Below, piece by piece: positions 24,793 to 33,980 of a DNA stretch of 64,000 nt. The DNA is from Mariprofundus ferrooxydans PV-1. GTDB lineage: Bacteria; Pseudomonadota; Zetaproteobacteria; Mariprofundales; Mariprofundaceae. The position numbers and the translations under genes are program-made. The stretch is from NCBI RefSeq assembly GCF_000153765.1, contig NZ_DS022295.1, positions 217,828-281,827 on the forward strand. Direction: 5' to 3'. Below the pieces are notes generated by a model. It searched no databases and was not told the origin of the DNA. It worked only from the letters and a program-made list of their open reading frames with translations. Numbering within the stretch: position 1 is the stretch's first letter; each line of letters begins with the position of its first letter.

Positions 24793-25401
24793 ATGTTTAC
24801 AGGTATTATACAGGATGTGGGGCGCATCACAGCGATAGCGTCCGAGCCGCAGCAAATGCATATACAAGTCGAATCGACCCTGGATATGCAGGGTTGGGCT
24901 TTGGGTGACTCGGTGGCGGTCAACGGCTGTTGCCTGACGATTACGGCGTTTCCCTCCGCTCATCATTTTGCGGCCACACTATCGCAGGAGACGCTGGATC
25001 TGACTTGTTTCGCGCGTGCTGCAGTCGGCGATGCGGTGAATCTGGAGCCGGCGCTGAGGATGGGCGATGCTCTCGGCGGGCATATGGTCAGCGGTCATGT
25101 CGACGGTGTCGGTACGCTTTGTTCCATTACGCCGGTAGGCGAGCACCGGGTGTTCGAATTTGAACTGCCTGTTGCGCTGGCCCGTTATGTGGTGGTCAAG
25201 GGCTCTGTGGCAGTGCACGGCGTCAGTCTGACCGTGAACAGTGTCGACGGATGCCGTTTCAGCGTGAATCTGATTCCGCATACGCTGACTCATACCTGTC
25301 TCGGCACACTGAAGAGCGGGGGCCGGGTAAACATCGAAACAGATATGTACGGCCGCTATGTGGAGCGTCTGACACAGTTTGCACAACAGGAGCATGAATG
25401 A
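24793..25401 (+). CDS. ribE: Riboflavin synthase, alpha subunit
   Basis: A 202-residue two-lobed lumazine-binding protein. It starts [10 protein letters not shown]; the repeat structure shows in VNGCCLTI at about 40-47 and VHGVSLTVN in the second lobe, and [13 protein letters not shown] marks the first lobe's end. It dismutates 6,7-dimethyl-8-ribityllumazine to riboflavin. It opens the ribE-ribBA-ribH-nusB run. No FMN riboswitch was seen in the 60 bases upstream, and ribD is not in this cluster. Confidence 0.95.
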   Translation: MFTGIIQDVGRITAIASEPQQMHIQVESTLDMQGWALGDSVAVNGCCLTITAFPSAHHFAATLSQETLDLTCFARAAVGDAVNLEPALRMGDALGGHMVSGHVDGVGTLCSITPVGEHRVFEFELPVALARYVVVKGSVAVHGVSLTVNSVDGCRFSVNLIPHTLTHTCLGTLKSGGRVNIETDMYGRYVERLTQFAQQEHE

Positions 25402-26615
25402 GTCTGGCTACAAGTGAAGAGCTGATTGAGGAGCTGCGTGCGGGGCGCATGATTATCCTGGCGGATGATGAGGATCGCGAGAATGAAGGCGACCTGATTA
25501 TGGCCGCCGAATGGGTCACGCCGGAAGCCGTAAATTTTATGGCGACGCACGGACGCGGACTGATCTGTCTGGCCATGACACAGGAGCAGACGGATCAACT
25601 GCAGCTGCCGCTAATGGTGGCCAATACCAATTCCAAGTTTAAAACCAATTTCACCATCTCGATCGAGGCGGCTGAAGGGGTGACGACCGGTATTTCGGCT
25701 TTCGATCGGGCGCATACCATACGCACGGCGATCAGGGATGGTGTACTGCCGTCCGACATCCATACGCCCGGCCATGTGTTTCCGCTGGTGGGACGCGAAG
25801 GTGGACTGCTTGTGCGTGCAGGCCATACCGAAGCCAGTATCGATCTGGCGCGCATGGCAGGGTTGAAGCCATCCGGTGTGATCTGTGAAATCATGAATGA
25901 AGACGGCTCGATGGCGCGTATGCCCGAGCTGAAGGTCTTCGCGCGTAAACACAATCTGAAGGTAGGTACGATTGCCGATGTGATTCGTCATCGTCTGCAG
26001 CACGATTCACTGGTTAAACGTGAGGTGGAAGTGCGCATGCCGACCGAATTTGGTGAATTCAGGCTGATCGGCTATACCAATGCCGTGGATCAGGCCGAGC
26101 ATGTGGCACTGGTGATGGGTGAGCCATCGGCCGAACGCCCGTGTCTGGTGCGTGTGCATTCCGAGTGTCTGACCGGTGATGTGTTTGCTTCCCGCCGCTG
26201 CGATTGCGGTTCCCAGTTACATGCCGCCATGCGCCAGGTTAGTGAAGCGGGCGAGGGCGTGGTTCTCTATCTGCGTCAGGAAGGTCGCGGTATCGGCCTG
26301 CTCAACAAGCTGAAGGCCTATAATCTGCAGGACGCCGGCCATGACACGGTTGAGGCCAACACGGCGCTCGGATTCAAGCCGGATCTGCGCGATTATGGCA
26401 TCGGTGCGCAGATTCTGCGTGACCTGGGATTGCGGCGACTGAACCTGTTGACCAATAATCCCAAGAAGATTGTTGCACTCGACGGCTACGGGCTGGAGGT
26501 CTGTGAGCGGGTACAGCTGCAGAGCGAACCGCATGAGGATAATATCGCTTATCTGACCGCCAAGCGTGAAAAAATGGGTCATATGTTGGATTTGAACAGA
26601 GGAGATCAATCTTGA
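25398..26615 (+). CDS. ribBA: Bifunctional DHBP synthase / GTP cyclohydrolase II
   Basis: A 405-residue fusion. The N-terminal ~205 residues are 3,4-dihydroxy-2-butanone-4-phosphate synthase ([11 protein letters not shown], then [11 protein letters not shown] and GHTEASIDL). The C-terminal half is GTP cyclohydrolase II: the zinc cysteines lie in [16 protein letters not shown] and the catalytic segment RQEGRGIGL is intact, so both activities are expected. It supplies both branches of riboflavin synthesis. ATGA overlap with ribE upstream and a 4-base overlap with ribH downstream. Confidence 0.96.
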   Translation: MSLATSEELIEELRAGRMIILADDEDRENEGDLIMAAEWVTPEAVNFMATHGRGLICLAMTQEQTDQLQLPLMVANTNSKFKTNFTISIEAAEGVTTGISAFDRAHTIRTAIRDGVLPSDIHTPGHVFPLVGREGGLLVRAGHTEASIDLARMAGLKPSGVICEIMNEDGSMARMPELKVFARKHNLKVGTIADVIRHRLQHDSLVKREVEVRMPTEFGEFRLIGYTNAVDQAEHVALVMGEPSAERPCLVRVHSECLTGDVFASRRCDCGSQLHAAMRQVSEAGEGVVLYLRQEGRGIGLLNKLKAYNLQDAGHDTVEANTALGFKPDLRDYGIGAQILRDLGLRRLNLLTNNPKKIVALDGYGLEVCERVQLQSEPHEDNIAYLTAKREKMGHMLDLNRGDQS

Positions 26616-27103
26616 GTCTGGATGCTCCCCACTTGATGGGTAACGTCGACGCCAGCGGCCTGAAGGTCGGTATCGTTGTCAGTCGTTTCAATGCCGATAT
26701 CACCGATGCACTGCTTACCGGCGCTGTTTCGGCTCTGAAAGAACATGGCAGTCGTGATGAGGACCTGATGGTGATTCATGTGCCGGGTGCTTTTGAAATC
26801 GGTACCATTGCCGCCAAAATGGCCAACTCCGGCCGTTTTGATGCGATTGTATGCCTGGGCTGCGTGATTCGTGGCGATACGGCCCACTTTGATTATGTAT
26901 GTCAGGGCGCGATGGACGCGATAGGTTATATTGCCCGGCGCGGAGATATCGGTGTGGGTAACGGTGTGCTGACGCTGGACAGCGTCGAGCAGGCGATTGA
27001 GCGCATTGGCGGCTCACATGGTCATAAGGGTGAAGAGGCGGCATTAACGGCTGTTGAAGTAGCCTGTCAGTTGAAGTTTATCGATCGGGAACTGGAGGAA
27101 TAG
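26612..27103 (+). CDS. ribH: 6,7-dimethyl-8-ribityllumazine synthase
   Basis: A 163-residue lumazine synthase. Substrate-binding segments are clear: VVSRFNADIT, the HVPGAFEIG loop, VCLGCVIRGDTAHFDYVC with the catalytic histidine, and the arginine-containing tail region. It joins the ribBA-derived butanone phosphate to the pyrimidine. The start is TTG (26612), backed by GAGGAG about 7 bases upstream, and overlaps the ribBA stop. Its own stop overlaps the nusB GTG. Confidence 0.95.
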   Translation: MSLDAPHLMGNVDASGLKVGIVVSRFNADITDALLTGAVSALKEHGSRDEDLMVIHVPGAFEIGTIAAKMANSGRFDAIVCLGCVIRGDTAHFDYVCQGAMDAIGYIARRGDIGVGNGVLTLDSVEQAIERIGGSHGHKGEEAALTAVEVACQLKFIDRELEE

Positions 27104-27540
27104 TGGCGAATCGTCATCAGGCGCGGGAATCCGTGCTGGAAACATTGTACGCATGGAGTTCAGCTCAGCAGGATTCAGGTATGATTCCTGAATTGCTGGC
27201 TTCCCGGTTGCAGCATGAAGAGCGTGCAGATCAGGATGAGAGTTACCTGCGCGAAGCCGTATATGGTATTACTGATCACACTGATGCTCTGGATGAACTG
27301 ATTAAAACGGCGGTGCGCGGTCGCAGTCTGCGTTCGGTCGCCCAGATTGAAATCAATGTGATTCGTCTGGCTGTATGGGAGATGCAGAACCGTCTGGAGA
27401 TTCCTTACCGCGTGATCATCAATGAGGCGCTGGAGCTGACCCGGGATTATGCAGGTGAACCGCCGCGTGGTTTTATTAACGGTGTGCTGGACAATCTGGC
27501 CAAACAACTGCGTCCTGCCGAGATGAAAGACAAAAAATAA
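27103..27540 (+). CDS. nusB: Transcription antitermination factor NusB
   Basis: A 145-residue all-helical protein with the family features ARESVLETLYAW at the N-terminus, VAQIEINVIRLAVWEM in the middle and EPPRGFINGVLDNLAKQLRP at the end. NusB binds boxA RNA with NusE during rRNA transcription. It starts at a GTG sharing the ribH stop region. ribH-nusB adjacency is widespread in bacteria. Confidence 0.95.
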   Translation: MANRHQARESVLETLYAWSSAQQDSGMIPELLASRLQHEERADQDESYLREAVYGITDHTDALDELIKTAVRGRSLRSVAQIEINVIRLAVWEMQNRLEIPYRVIINEALELTRDYAGEPPRGFINGVLDNLAKQLRPAEMKDKK

Positions 27541-27544
27541 AGGT

Positions 27545-27675
27545 GTTCACCGCAGAGAACGCAGAGGGAAACCACTCATTATAAAAGGTGCTGAATCAGC
27601 GCGCGTGGCACCATCATTGATGACTGAGTGCACTGCGCATCTACCTGTGTTTCCTTTGCGTCCTCTGCAGTAAAC
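27545..27675. repeat. 131-bp element with 26-27 bp inverted terminal repeats
   Basis: The left arm (27545-27571, containing CACCGCAGAGAACGCAGAGG) and right arm (27650-27675, containing CCTTTGCGTCCTCTGCAG) are near-perfect inverted copies. The arms consist of the GCAGAG...ACGCAGAG type of motif that recurs as dispersed non-coding repeats in many unrelated bacterial genomes. The 78-base middle has no open frame. It looks like a MITE or a large hairpin element placed just after nusB and before the exonuclease. Confidence 0.75.
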
Positions 27676-27709
27676 AAACAGGTCATCATGTTTTTAACAC
27701 GGGGGGAGT

Positions 27710-28642
27710 ATGAAAGATGAGGATGCCGTTCGGCATTTACAGCAATCCGACAACTACCGTGTGCTCGAGCGACTGAATCCGCCGGCGCGTTATCTCAATG
27801 GAGAGCCGGCCACCGCGCGCATCGGCCTGGTGATTGATACCGAAACAACGGGTCTTGATACGACTGCCGATACCATCATCGAACTGGGTTTTGTTGCCTT
27901 TAGCTATGATGCCGGTTCTGGCCGGATCTATGAAGTGCTGCATAACTATGACGGCTTTGAAGATCCGGGTGCGCCGCTGAGTGATGTGGTAAAACAGTTG
28001 ACCGGCATTAGCGATGCGATGGTTGCAGGTCAACGTCTGGATGATGCGGAAATAGAAACATGGCTCAAAAAAGCAGATCTGTTGATCGCCCATAATGCCG
28101 CTTTTGACCGGCCGATGCTGGAGCGGCGCCTGCCGCTGGCGGCAGAAAAAAACTGGGCATGTACCTTTTGTGATATCAACTGGGATGCGGAAGGCATCGC
28201 CAGCCGCAAGCTGGATTATATCGCCTGTCGGCTGGGATACTTCTTTGACGGGCACAGGGCCGTGGTGGATGCGCAGGCTACATTACACCTGCTTACCCGG
28301 GCTATGCCGATATCAGGCAGGGCCGCGATGGCACTGCTGCTGGAAAATGCCCGTGAACAACGCTGTCGCCTGTTTGCGGTCGGCGCGCCGTTCGAGAAAA
28401 AAGATGATTTGAAAGCGCGCGGCTATCGCTGGCTGGCGGATGTCTCTGTGGCTGATCGGTTCGGTAAATCAAAAAAAGGTGTCTGGAGCACTGTCGTTGC
28501 CGGAGCAGATATTTCGGCGGAAGAGCAGTGGCTGCAGGCAACTGTTTACGATGGAAAGCCTGCAGTGTTTGTCAGGCGCGATATTCCACCCCGCGACCGC
28601 TATTCGGTGCGCGAGTTTTTGCCTGAGGCTGTCAGCAGATAG
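27710..28642 (+). CDS. DEDDh 3'-5' exonuclease (DnaQ-like)
   Basis: A 310-residue protein. Residues 39-200 form the exonuclease: motif I VIDTETTGLD, motif II LLIAHNAAFDRPML, motif III HRAVVDAQAT with the catalytic histidine and aspartate. The ~110-residue C-terminal part (from about RAAMALLLENAR) is a separate module with a KARGYRWLADVSVADRFGKS segment seen after DnaQ-like domains in other proteobacterial nucleases. It is unlike the replicative epsilon subunit in length. GGGGGGAG precedes the ATG. The substrate (DNA or RNA) is unknown. Confidence 0.82.
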   Translation: MKDEDAVRHLQQSDNYRVLERLNPPARYLNGEPATARIGLVIDTETTGLDTTADTIIELGFVAFSYDAGSGRIYEVLHNYDGFEDPGAPLSDVVKQLTGISDAMVAGQRLDDAEIETWLKKADLLIAHNAAFDRPMLERRLPLAAEKNWACTFCDINWDAEGIASRKLDYIACRLGYFFDGHRAVVDAQATLHLLTRAMPISGRAAMALLLENAREQRCRLFAVGAPFEKKDDLKARGYRWLADVSVADRFGKSKKGVWSTVVAGADISAEEQWLQATVYDGKPAVFVRRDIPPRDRYSVREFLPEAVSR

Positions 28643-28686
28643 TGGTGTTTGGTACTGCCGTAATGTAACGTCCATCGTGAGGGAGG

Positions 28687-28703
28687 GGAGGTGCTACACC
28701 TCC
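28687..28703. repeat. Short perfect hairpin
   Basis: GGAGGTG-CTA-CACCTCC, 7-bp stem, just before the DUF3187 gene's own ribosome binding site at about 28711. No T-run, so a leader structure is as likely as a terminator. Confidence 0.4.
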
Positions 28704-28725
28704 TGTTGCATTGGAGGCATGTGTG

Positions 28726-29742
28726 ATGGGAATGAAGGGCAAGTGCATACTGGCAGCGGGGCTGGTCGGATTCTTGTTGCCGGGAAATATCCACCCGGCT
28801 TCGGCTGGAGAAAGCTTTATCACATCACCGCTGCCTCTGCGCAACATGTATCCGCCGATGATGCGTTTTCTTGATCCTGTTCCCGATTCAGCCCTGCGTG
28901 ATTACAGTAACTGGGATATCGGACTGCATCAGCACCTCTCCAGTATTTATCAGGGCGATCAGTGGCCGGCGAATCAGTTGCTCGCTGATATGGAGCTTTC
29001 TGTGACGGATCTGACCGTGCGCAAAGCGATCACGCAGGATATGGACCTGTCTGTGCAACTCTCACTGCTGCGACCGTTCAATGGGGTGATGGATCAGCTG
29101 GTGAAGGATGTACATAAGATATTGGGTGTTCCCGGTTCAGGTCGTCAGTTCAGGCCCAATAATTCGTTCGGTTACTATTTCAGGCCCGGTAGCCCCGGTG
29201 GCTGGCAGGGAAAGAACCGGTGGGAGGTGGGTAATACCACGATCTCGTTACGTAAACAGGTGATAGCTGGTGATGGCTGGGCTATTGCCGGACTGACTTC
29301 GATCAAGCTGTCGACAGCCTCAAGCGCTCGCGGTCTGGGTAATGGCAGGCCTGATGTCGGTTTGGGCGCGGTGGTTAGTGCAGCCAGTGATCACTGGTTC
29401 ATGCATGTGGAGGCGTGGGGGATTCACACCTTTACCAAAGATGTCGCCGCAGGCGCTTTCCCGGCAGTGAAATATCATCCCTATGTGCGCGGTTCGGCGA
29501 CCCTGGGCTGGAAGTACAGCGATCAGCTTGCGTTGATTGTGCAGGGGCAGGGTGGGACATCGCCCTATTCAAGCGGCATACGGCAGCTGGATAAGCTTCC
29601 GCTTATCTATTCATTCGGCCTTCAGGGTGAAACCGACTCCGGCACAGGCTGGACACTGGCTTTTACCGAGAACGGCCTGACCCAGCTTACGACTCAGGAT
29701 TTCACCTTCTCTCTCGCTCTGCACTGGCAGTTTTCCAGCTGA
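28726..29742 (+). CDS. DUF3187-family outer-membrane-type protein
   Basis: A 338-residue secreted protein with a signal peptide (MGMKGKCILAAGLVGFLLPG...ASA). The mature chain starts with SFITSPLPLRNMYPPMMRFLD, the proline-rich opening of DUF3187 proteins, and continues as many alternating strands ending FSLALHWQFSS, consistent with an outer-membrane beta-barrel. TGGAGG lies about 9 bases before the ATG at 28726; an upstream TTG is less likely. Function unknown. It is a single-gene unit. Confidence 0.72.
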   Translation: MGMKGKCILAAGLVGFLLPGNIHPASAGESFITSPLPLRNMYPPMMRFLDPVPDSALRDYSNWDIGLHQHLSSIYQGDQWPANQLLADMELSVTDLTVRKAITQDMDLSVQLSLLRPFNGVMDQLVKDVHKILGVPGSGRQFRPNNSFGYYFRPGSPGGWQGKNRWEVGNTTISLRKQVIAGDGWAIAGLTSIKLSTASSARGLGNGRPDVGLGAVVSAASDHWFMHVEAWGIHTFTKDVAAGAFPAVKYHPYVRGSATLGWKYSDQLALIVQGQGGTSPYSSGIRQLDKLPLIYSFGLQGETDSGTGWTLAFTENGLTQLTTQDFTFSLALHWQFSS

Positions 29743-29752
29743 TTTGGGCACC

Positions 29753-29764
29753 TGACCCGGGTCA
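29753..29764. repeat. 12-bp perfect palindrome
   Basis: TGACCCGGGTCA lies 11 bases after the DUF3187 stop, within a 185-base interval before queG that otherwise shows nothing. It could be an operator half or chance. Confidence 0.3.
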
Positions 29765-29927
29765 TCGGTATATGCCTCTTTGTGCAAGAGCGCTGCTGAT
29801 CGGCGGGAGGTAGGGGCTGTTTTCTGCGGCGATCAATGTTCAATGCAGTGCTCTGTTTCTGATGTTTGAGGCGACGGGGTGACGGCGTGGCGGTGTCAGC
29901 GCTTGCCTGATGTGTCAGGATTCAGCG

Positions 29928-31103
29928 ATGAACTCTGATTGCGTCAAATCGACGGTGCAAGCGAAGGCACTGGAACATGGGTTTGACCTGTGCCGGGTCA
30001 CGCAGCCGGTGGTGGCGCGTGAGCATGCCGAGGCACTGCATCGCTGGGTCGATGCGGGCATGCAGGGCGAGATGGACTGGATGGCGGAAGAGGTGCGCCT
30101 GCAACGGCGTAGCGACCCGACATCGATGCTGGCCGGAGTACGCTCGGTGGTTACAGTGGCGATGCGTTATACGCCGCCGGAGTACGGGCTGAATGAAGCA
30201 TGCTCCGGAACAAGGCGGGGCGTGATTACCGCCTATGCGCATGGCGATGATTACCATGAGGTGATGAAAAAGCGCCTGAAGGCACTGGCGCGTGATCTGG
30301 ACACTCTGCTGGGCAGACACGATCAGCGGGTGTTTGTCGATACAGCACCGGTACTTGAGCATGCACTGGCGGAGCGTGCGGGGCTGGGCTGGCAGGGGAA
30401 ACATACGCTGACCATTCACAGAGGAGTAGGCTCGTGGTTTTTGCTTGGTGAGATTTTTACCACAGCTGAAATCGTGCCGGATGCGCAGGCGGCAAATCAC
30501 TGTGGCAGTTGCACGGCCTGTATCGATATCTGTCCGACCGGAGCCATAGTGGCGCCATATGTAGTGGATGCGCGTCTCTGTATCTCCTATCTGACGATTG
30601 AATTTGACGGCTTTATACCGCACCCGTTGCGTCCGTTGATGGGTAACCGGATCTACGGATGCGACGATTGTCAGATGATCTGCCCGTGGAATGAGCATGC
30701 AGGTAAGGGGACGACGCTGGGGGATGATCTCCTTACACCAAGGGGGGAGAATCATTTGCCCGACCTTGTTAGTATTCTGCAGCTGGATGAGGATGCTTTT
30801 CGTCATCGCTTTATGAAATCCCCCATCCGGAGAACAAAGCGGCGCGGCCTGTTACGTAATGTCTGCATTGCCATGGGAAATTCCGGTCATGCCGGGTTTA
30901 TGCCGGATCTGATTGCGGTGCTCGATGATGTCGAGCCATTGATTCGTGGCCATGCTGTCTGGGCGCTCGGGCAGTTGGTCGGACAGGAAAACAGGGCTGA
31001 TATTCTGGCTGTACTTGTGCAGATGAATGTGGCTGAAAAAGATGATGCTGTACGTGAAGAGATATCACTAACTATGCGGCATATAAGGATGAACGATGAG
31101 TAA
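29928..31103 (+). CDS. queG: Epoxyqueuosine reductase
   Basis: About 391 residues. The N-terminal cobalamin-binding region is followed by two 4Fe-4S motifs (CGSCTACIDICPTGAI and CDDCQMICPWN) and a C-terminal HEAT-like region (ALGQLVGQENRADI). It performs the last step of queuosine synthesis in tRNA. The ATG at 29928 follows CAGGA at 9 bases; an ATG six codons earlier is possible. The 3' end overlaps the phosphatase gene by 8 bases, opening a queG-gph-thiE-thiD run. Confidence 0.93.
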   Translation: MNSDCVKSTVQAKALEHGFDLCRVTQPVVAREHAEALHRWVDAGMQGEMDWMAEEVRLQRRSDPTSMLAGVRSVVTVAMRYTPPEYGLNEACSGTRRGVITAYAHGDDYHEVMKKRLKALARDLDTLLGRHDQRVFVDTAPVLEHALAERAGLGWQGKHTLTIHRGVGSWFLLGEIFTTAEIVPDAQAANHCGSCTACIDICPTGAIVAPYVVDARLCISYLTIEFDGFIPHPLRPLMGNRIYGCDDCQMICPWNEHAGKGTTLGDDLLTPRGENHLPDLVSILQLDEDAFRHRFMKSPIRRTKRRGLLRNVCIAMGNSGHAGFMPDLIAVLDDVEPLIRGHAVWALGQLVGQENRADILAVLVQMNVAEKDDAVREEISLTMRHIRMNDE

Positions 31104-31755
31104 ACCAAAAGCTTTTATATTTGATCTCGACGGTACACTGGTGGATGCGCTGCCGGATATTCAGGCCAATGCCAATCGTGCGCTGGAGTCACTTGGCTAT
31201 GATTTTCGCCTGACTCTTGAAGAGACACAACCGCATGTCGGCGGCGGAGCGCACAAGCTTGCCTCCAATGTGCTGGGGCTGCCGATGGAGCATGCCGAGA
31301 CGATGGCTCTGTATCACGCCTTCGCCGACATCTATGAGCAGCACCCGGCCGATTTTGGCAAGCCATTTCCCGGTGTGATAGAGACGCTTGATGCACTGAA
31401 AGCACGCGGAATCCCATGCTGTGTGGTGACGGCGAAGCCGGCCAAGGCGCGTGTGAAGGTGCTCGATGCGCTGGGGCTTACCCCTTATCTGACGCTGGCA
31501 TTGTCGCCGGAAGACGGCTTTGCCAAGAAGCCTGCGCCGGACATGCTGTTTGAATGCTGCCGGGCGATGGGCGTAGAGCCGTCCGAGACGGTAATGGTGG
31601 GGGATACCCGTTTTGATGTAGAGGCCGGGTTCAATGCAGGCTGCCATAGCGTCGGCTTTGCCGAACATGGTTACCAGGAACTGCCGGAAGAATTTGTCGG
31701 ACGCGTGGTGTCGCTGCATGCATTTACCGACCTGCTGAAGCTGCTCGATGACTGA
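31096..31755 (+). CDS. gph: HAD-family phosphatase, phosphoglycolate phosphatase type
   Basis: A 219-residue HAD hydrolase with motif I FDLDGTLVD (nucleophile D9), motif II VVTAKP, the lysine of FAKKPAPDM and motif IV VMVGDTRFDVEAG. The helical cap lies between motif I and II, as in Gph. Phosphoglycolate is the default substrate of the family, but thiamine-related phosphatases also belong here and it lies directly before thiE. Overlaps both neighbours by 8 bases. Confidence 0.85.
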   Translation: MSKPKAFIFDLDGTLVDALPDIQANANRALESLGYDFRLTLEETQPHVGGGAHKLASNVLGLPMEHAETMALYHAFADIYEQHPADFGKPFPGVIETLDALKARGIPCCVVTAKPAKARVKVLDALGLTPYLTLALSPEDGFAKKPAPDMLFECCRAMGVEPSETVMVGDTRFDVEAGFNAGCHSVGFAEHGYQELPEEFVGRVVSLHAFTDLLKLLDD

Positions 31756-32383
31756 CAGGCGGGTCTCCGGCATCTACGGTATTTTGCCGGCTGATCTGGA
31801 TACGGATGACCTGATGGGCAGGGCAGAGGCGGCACTGAAGGGCGGCCTGCGTATCCTGCAATTCCGCGACAAGAAGCAGGGGTATAACCGGGCTCTGAAA
31901 CGGGCGAAGGCCTTGCGCGCACTGACGGCTGATTATGATGCCTGTTTTATTGTCAATGATTCGGTTCAGATGGCACTGGATGCCCGCGCTGATGGCGTAC
32001 ATCTGGGGCGTGATGATATGCCGAATCTCACGCAGCTGCGTGTCGATGCGGGTCACGATCTGATTGTTGGCGTGACCTGTCGTGGTGATGCCGGGCTTGC
32101 CAGACATGTGTTGAGAGAGGGTGCGGATTATATTTCGATTGGCGCGGTGTGGGCGACGCAGTCAAAGCCCGAGGTGCCGGCCATCGGACTGCCCCGCCTG
32201 ATCAAGGCACGGGAACTATTTCCCGATGCCGATATTTGTGCCATTGGCGGCATTAATCTGAGTAATATTGTACAGATCAAGGCGGCCGGAGCGGATTGTG
32301 CTGCGGTGATTTCAGGCCTGTTTGCGGCCGATGATATTGAGTTGACCGCTGCCAGACTGGTTGCGCTCTGGGACGCGGCATGA
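31748..32383 (+). CDS. thiE: Thiamine-phosphate synthase
   Basis: A 211-residue TIM barrel. Key segments: LRILQFRDKKQG (pyrimidine pyrophosphate site), FIVNDSVQMAL, GVHLGRDD, SIGAVWATQSKPE and the phosphate-binding AIGGINLSN. It couples the thiazole and pyrimidine moieties. The gene overlaps gph upstream and thiD downstream (4 bases). No TPP riboswitch is visible nearby, so the unit may be expressed from the queG promoter. Confidence 0.94.
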   Translation: MTDRRVSGIYGILPADLDTDDLMGRAEAALKGGLRILQFRDKKQGYNRALKRAKALRALTADYDACFIVNDSVQMALDARADGVHLGRDDMPNLTQLRVDAGHDLIVGVTCRGDAGLARHVLREGADYISIGAVWATQSKPEVPAIGLPRLIKARELFPDADICAIGGINLSNIVQIKAAGADCAAVISGLFAADDIELTAARLVALWDAA

Positions 32384-33141
32384 GTGATGTGATGATGGCG
32401 CGGCCTGTTTGCCTGACCATTGGCGGCTCCGACTCATGTGGCGGAGCAGGCATTCAGGCTGATCTGCGCGTGTTTGACAGGCTTGGTGTATACGGTTGTT
32501 CGGCTATCACGGCTCTGACGGCACAGAACCCGCTTCATATTGCGCGTATTGAGCCTGTATCGCTGGCACAGCTCGATGCCGAGCTGCACGCGCTGTTTGA
32601 TTATTATGATGTGGCGGTGGTGAAGACGGGCATGCTGCTCGATGCCGAGCATGTGGCGGTGGTGTCAGGGCTTTTGGCAGAGCTGCATCACGGATCGCTT
32701 GTTGTGGACCCGGTCATGATTTCGAGCAGTGGTAGTGTGCTGCTTGATCAGGGCGGCGTGGCTGCTTTGCGCGGAGCGTTGTTGCCGCAGGCTGCTCTGA
32801 TTACACCGAATCTGGATGAGGCCGATGCCTTGCTGGGTCAACCCAGTGGCTATGCCGCTGACTCTCCGGTTGAGGCGGTCAAGGCGTTGCGCGAAGCACT
32901 CGGTTGTCCCGTGTTGCTCAAGGGGGGGCATGCCGACGGGGATATGTTGCTGGACCTGCTCTGTGATGAGGAGGAGGGGATTCATCGGTTTACCCATATC
33001 CGTCAGTGCTGGAGTGCAGGAGAAGGGCATGGAACAGGCTGCCGGCTGGCTTCGGCTGTGGCCGCCGGACTGGCGAATCAGATGCCGCTGGTTCCGGCTG
33101 TGGAAGCAGCGATTGCCTTCCTGCAGGAGTGCACTGCCTGA
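32380..33141 (+). CDS. thiD: Hydroxymethylpyrimidine/phosphomethylpyrimidine kinase
   Basis: A 253-residue ribokinase-fold enzyme. The start CLTIGGSDSCGGAGIQADLR is diagnostic; VVDPVMISSSG and the anion hole near GHGTGCRLASAVAAGL (catalytic cysteine in TGC) follow. It phosphorylates HMP twice to feed ThiE. Last gene of the queG-gph-thiE-thiD unit. The C-terminal tail is normal. Confidence 0.94.
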   Translation: MSDVMMARPVCLTIGGSDSCGGAGIQADLRVFDRLGVYGCSAITALTAQNPLHIARIEPVSLAQLDAELHALFDYYDVAVVKTGMLLDAEHVAVVSGLLAELHHGSLVVDPVMISSSGSVLLDQGGVAALRGALLPQAALITPNLDEADALLGQPSGYAADSPVEAVKALREALGCPVLLKGGHADGDMLLDLLCDEEEGIHRFTHIRQCWSAGEGHGTGCRLASAVAAGLANQMPLVPAVEAAIAFLQECTA

Positions 33142-33229
33142 ATCAACAGGGTATGCGCCGAAGATGCCTTGTAACTACTTGATTATTCGAAACAAATATG
33201 AAAAAGCTTTATTTTTTCGCTGCCGCAGC

Positions 33230-33272
33230 TATACTGCCCCACCGTTCAGGCAGGCTGCTTCGTCAGTCTGCC
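33230..33272 (+). promoter_or_regulatory. Candidate promoter -10 box and leader hairpin of the SspA-like gene
   Basis: A TATACT -10-like box at 33230-33235 (with only a poor -35) is followed at 33249-33272 by the hairpin GGCAGGCTG-CTTCGT-CAGTCTGCC and then TCTCTTTT. The hairpin lies between the promoter and the GGAGG of the next gene, so it can be the thiD terminator, an attenuator, or both. Confidence 0.45.
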
Positions 33273-33292
33273 TCTCTTTTGGAGGCTTTTAG

Positions 33293-33886
33293 ATGATTAA
33301 ACTGTATTCCGATGCCCATTGCCCGAACTCGCATCGCACCCGTATTGTACTGGCGGAAAAAGAGTTGCCGGTGACAACACAAGAGGTGGAAACAGATAAC
33401 CTCCCTGCCGATTTTCTCAAGCTTAACCCTTATGGGAAACTGCCGACAGTGATTGACCGCGACATCGTTTTTTTCGAATCCTCCGTGGTCAATGAATATC
33501 TGGATGAGCGTTATCCGCATCCGCCGCTGAAGCCCGGCTCACCGGCCGAGCGGGCGCAGATGCGTCTGGCTGTGCTGCAGCTGGAGCGTGAGTTGTACCC
33601 GCTCTACGAAGAGACCAGTAATCCACGCAAGAAAAAAGATGCGGTCAAAAAGATTTCAGCCTATCTCGAATCACTGAACGGCTATCTGGCTCGTCAGGAA
33701 TATTTTATCGGTGAGCAGTATACGCTGGCTGATATTACACTGGCTCCCATCCTGTGGCGTCTGGAGTCTCTGGATATCGATACGGCTGCATGGCCGCATC
33801 TGGAAGGCTATATGGATCGTCTGTTTGAAAGGCCTGCTTTTGAGCGGGCACTCTCCGAAGTCGAGCAAATGCTGCGCGAATATTGA
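33293..33886 (+). CDS. sspA: SspA-like glutathione S-transferase fold protein
   Basis: A 197-residue protein with a thioredoxin-like N-terminal domain (MIKLYSDAHCPNSHRTRIVL, then NPYGKLPTVIDRD and FESSVVNEYLDERYP) and an all-helical C-terminal domain (YTLADITLAPILWRLE). The FESSVVNEYLDE segment is typical of stringent starvation protein A, which binds RNA polymerase and lacks GST activity; a true GST cannot be excluded. The usual partner sspB is not adjacent. GGAGG precedes the ATG. Confidence 0.78.
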   Translation: MIKLYSDAHCPNSHRTRIVLAEKELPVTTQEVETDNLPADFLKLNPYGKLPTVIDRDIVFFESSVVNEYLDERYPHPPLKPGSPAERAQMRLAVLQLERELYPLYEETSNPRKKKDAVKKISAYLESLNGYLARQEYFIGEQYTLADITLAPILWRLESLDIDTAAWPHLEGYMDRLFERPAFERALSEVEQMLREY

Positions 33887-33980
33887 TTGGTTAATTGTGA
33901 ACGCTGTCACTTCTCGTTAACAGTTTGTGTAGCTATCATAGGCTCATGTTCATCCACCGCTGTATAAGGGGAAATAGCCA

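Noticed and set aside
31000..31800. TPP riboswitch for thiE-thiD
   Set aside because: The thi genes overlap gph with no untranslated leader, and no CTGAGA-type core is visible.
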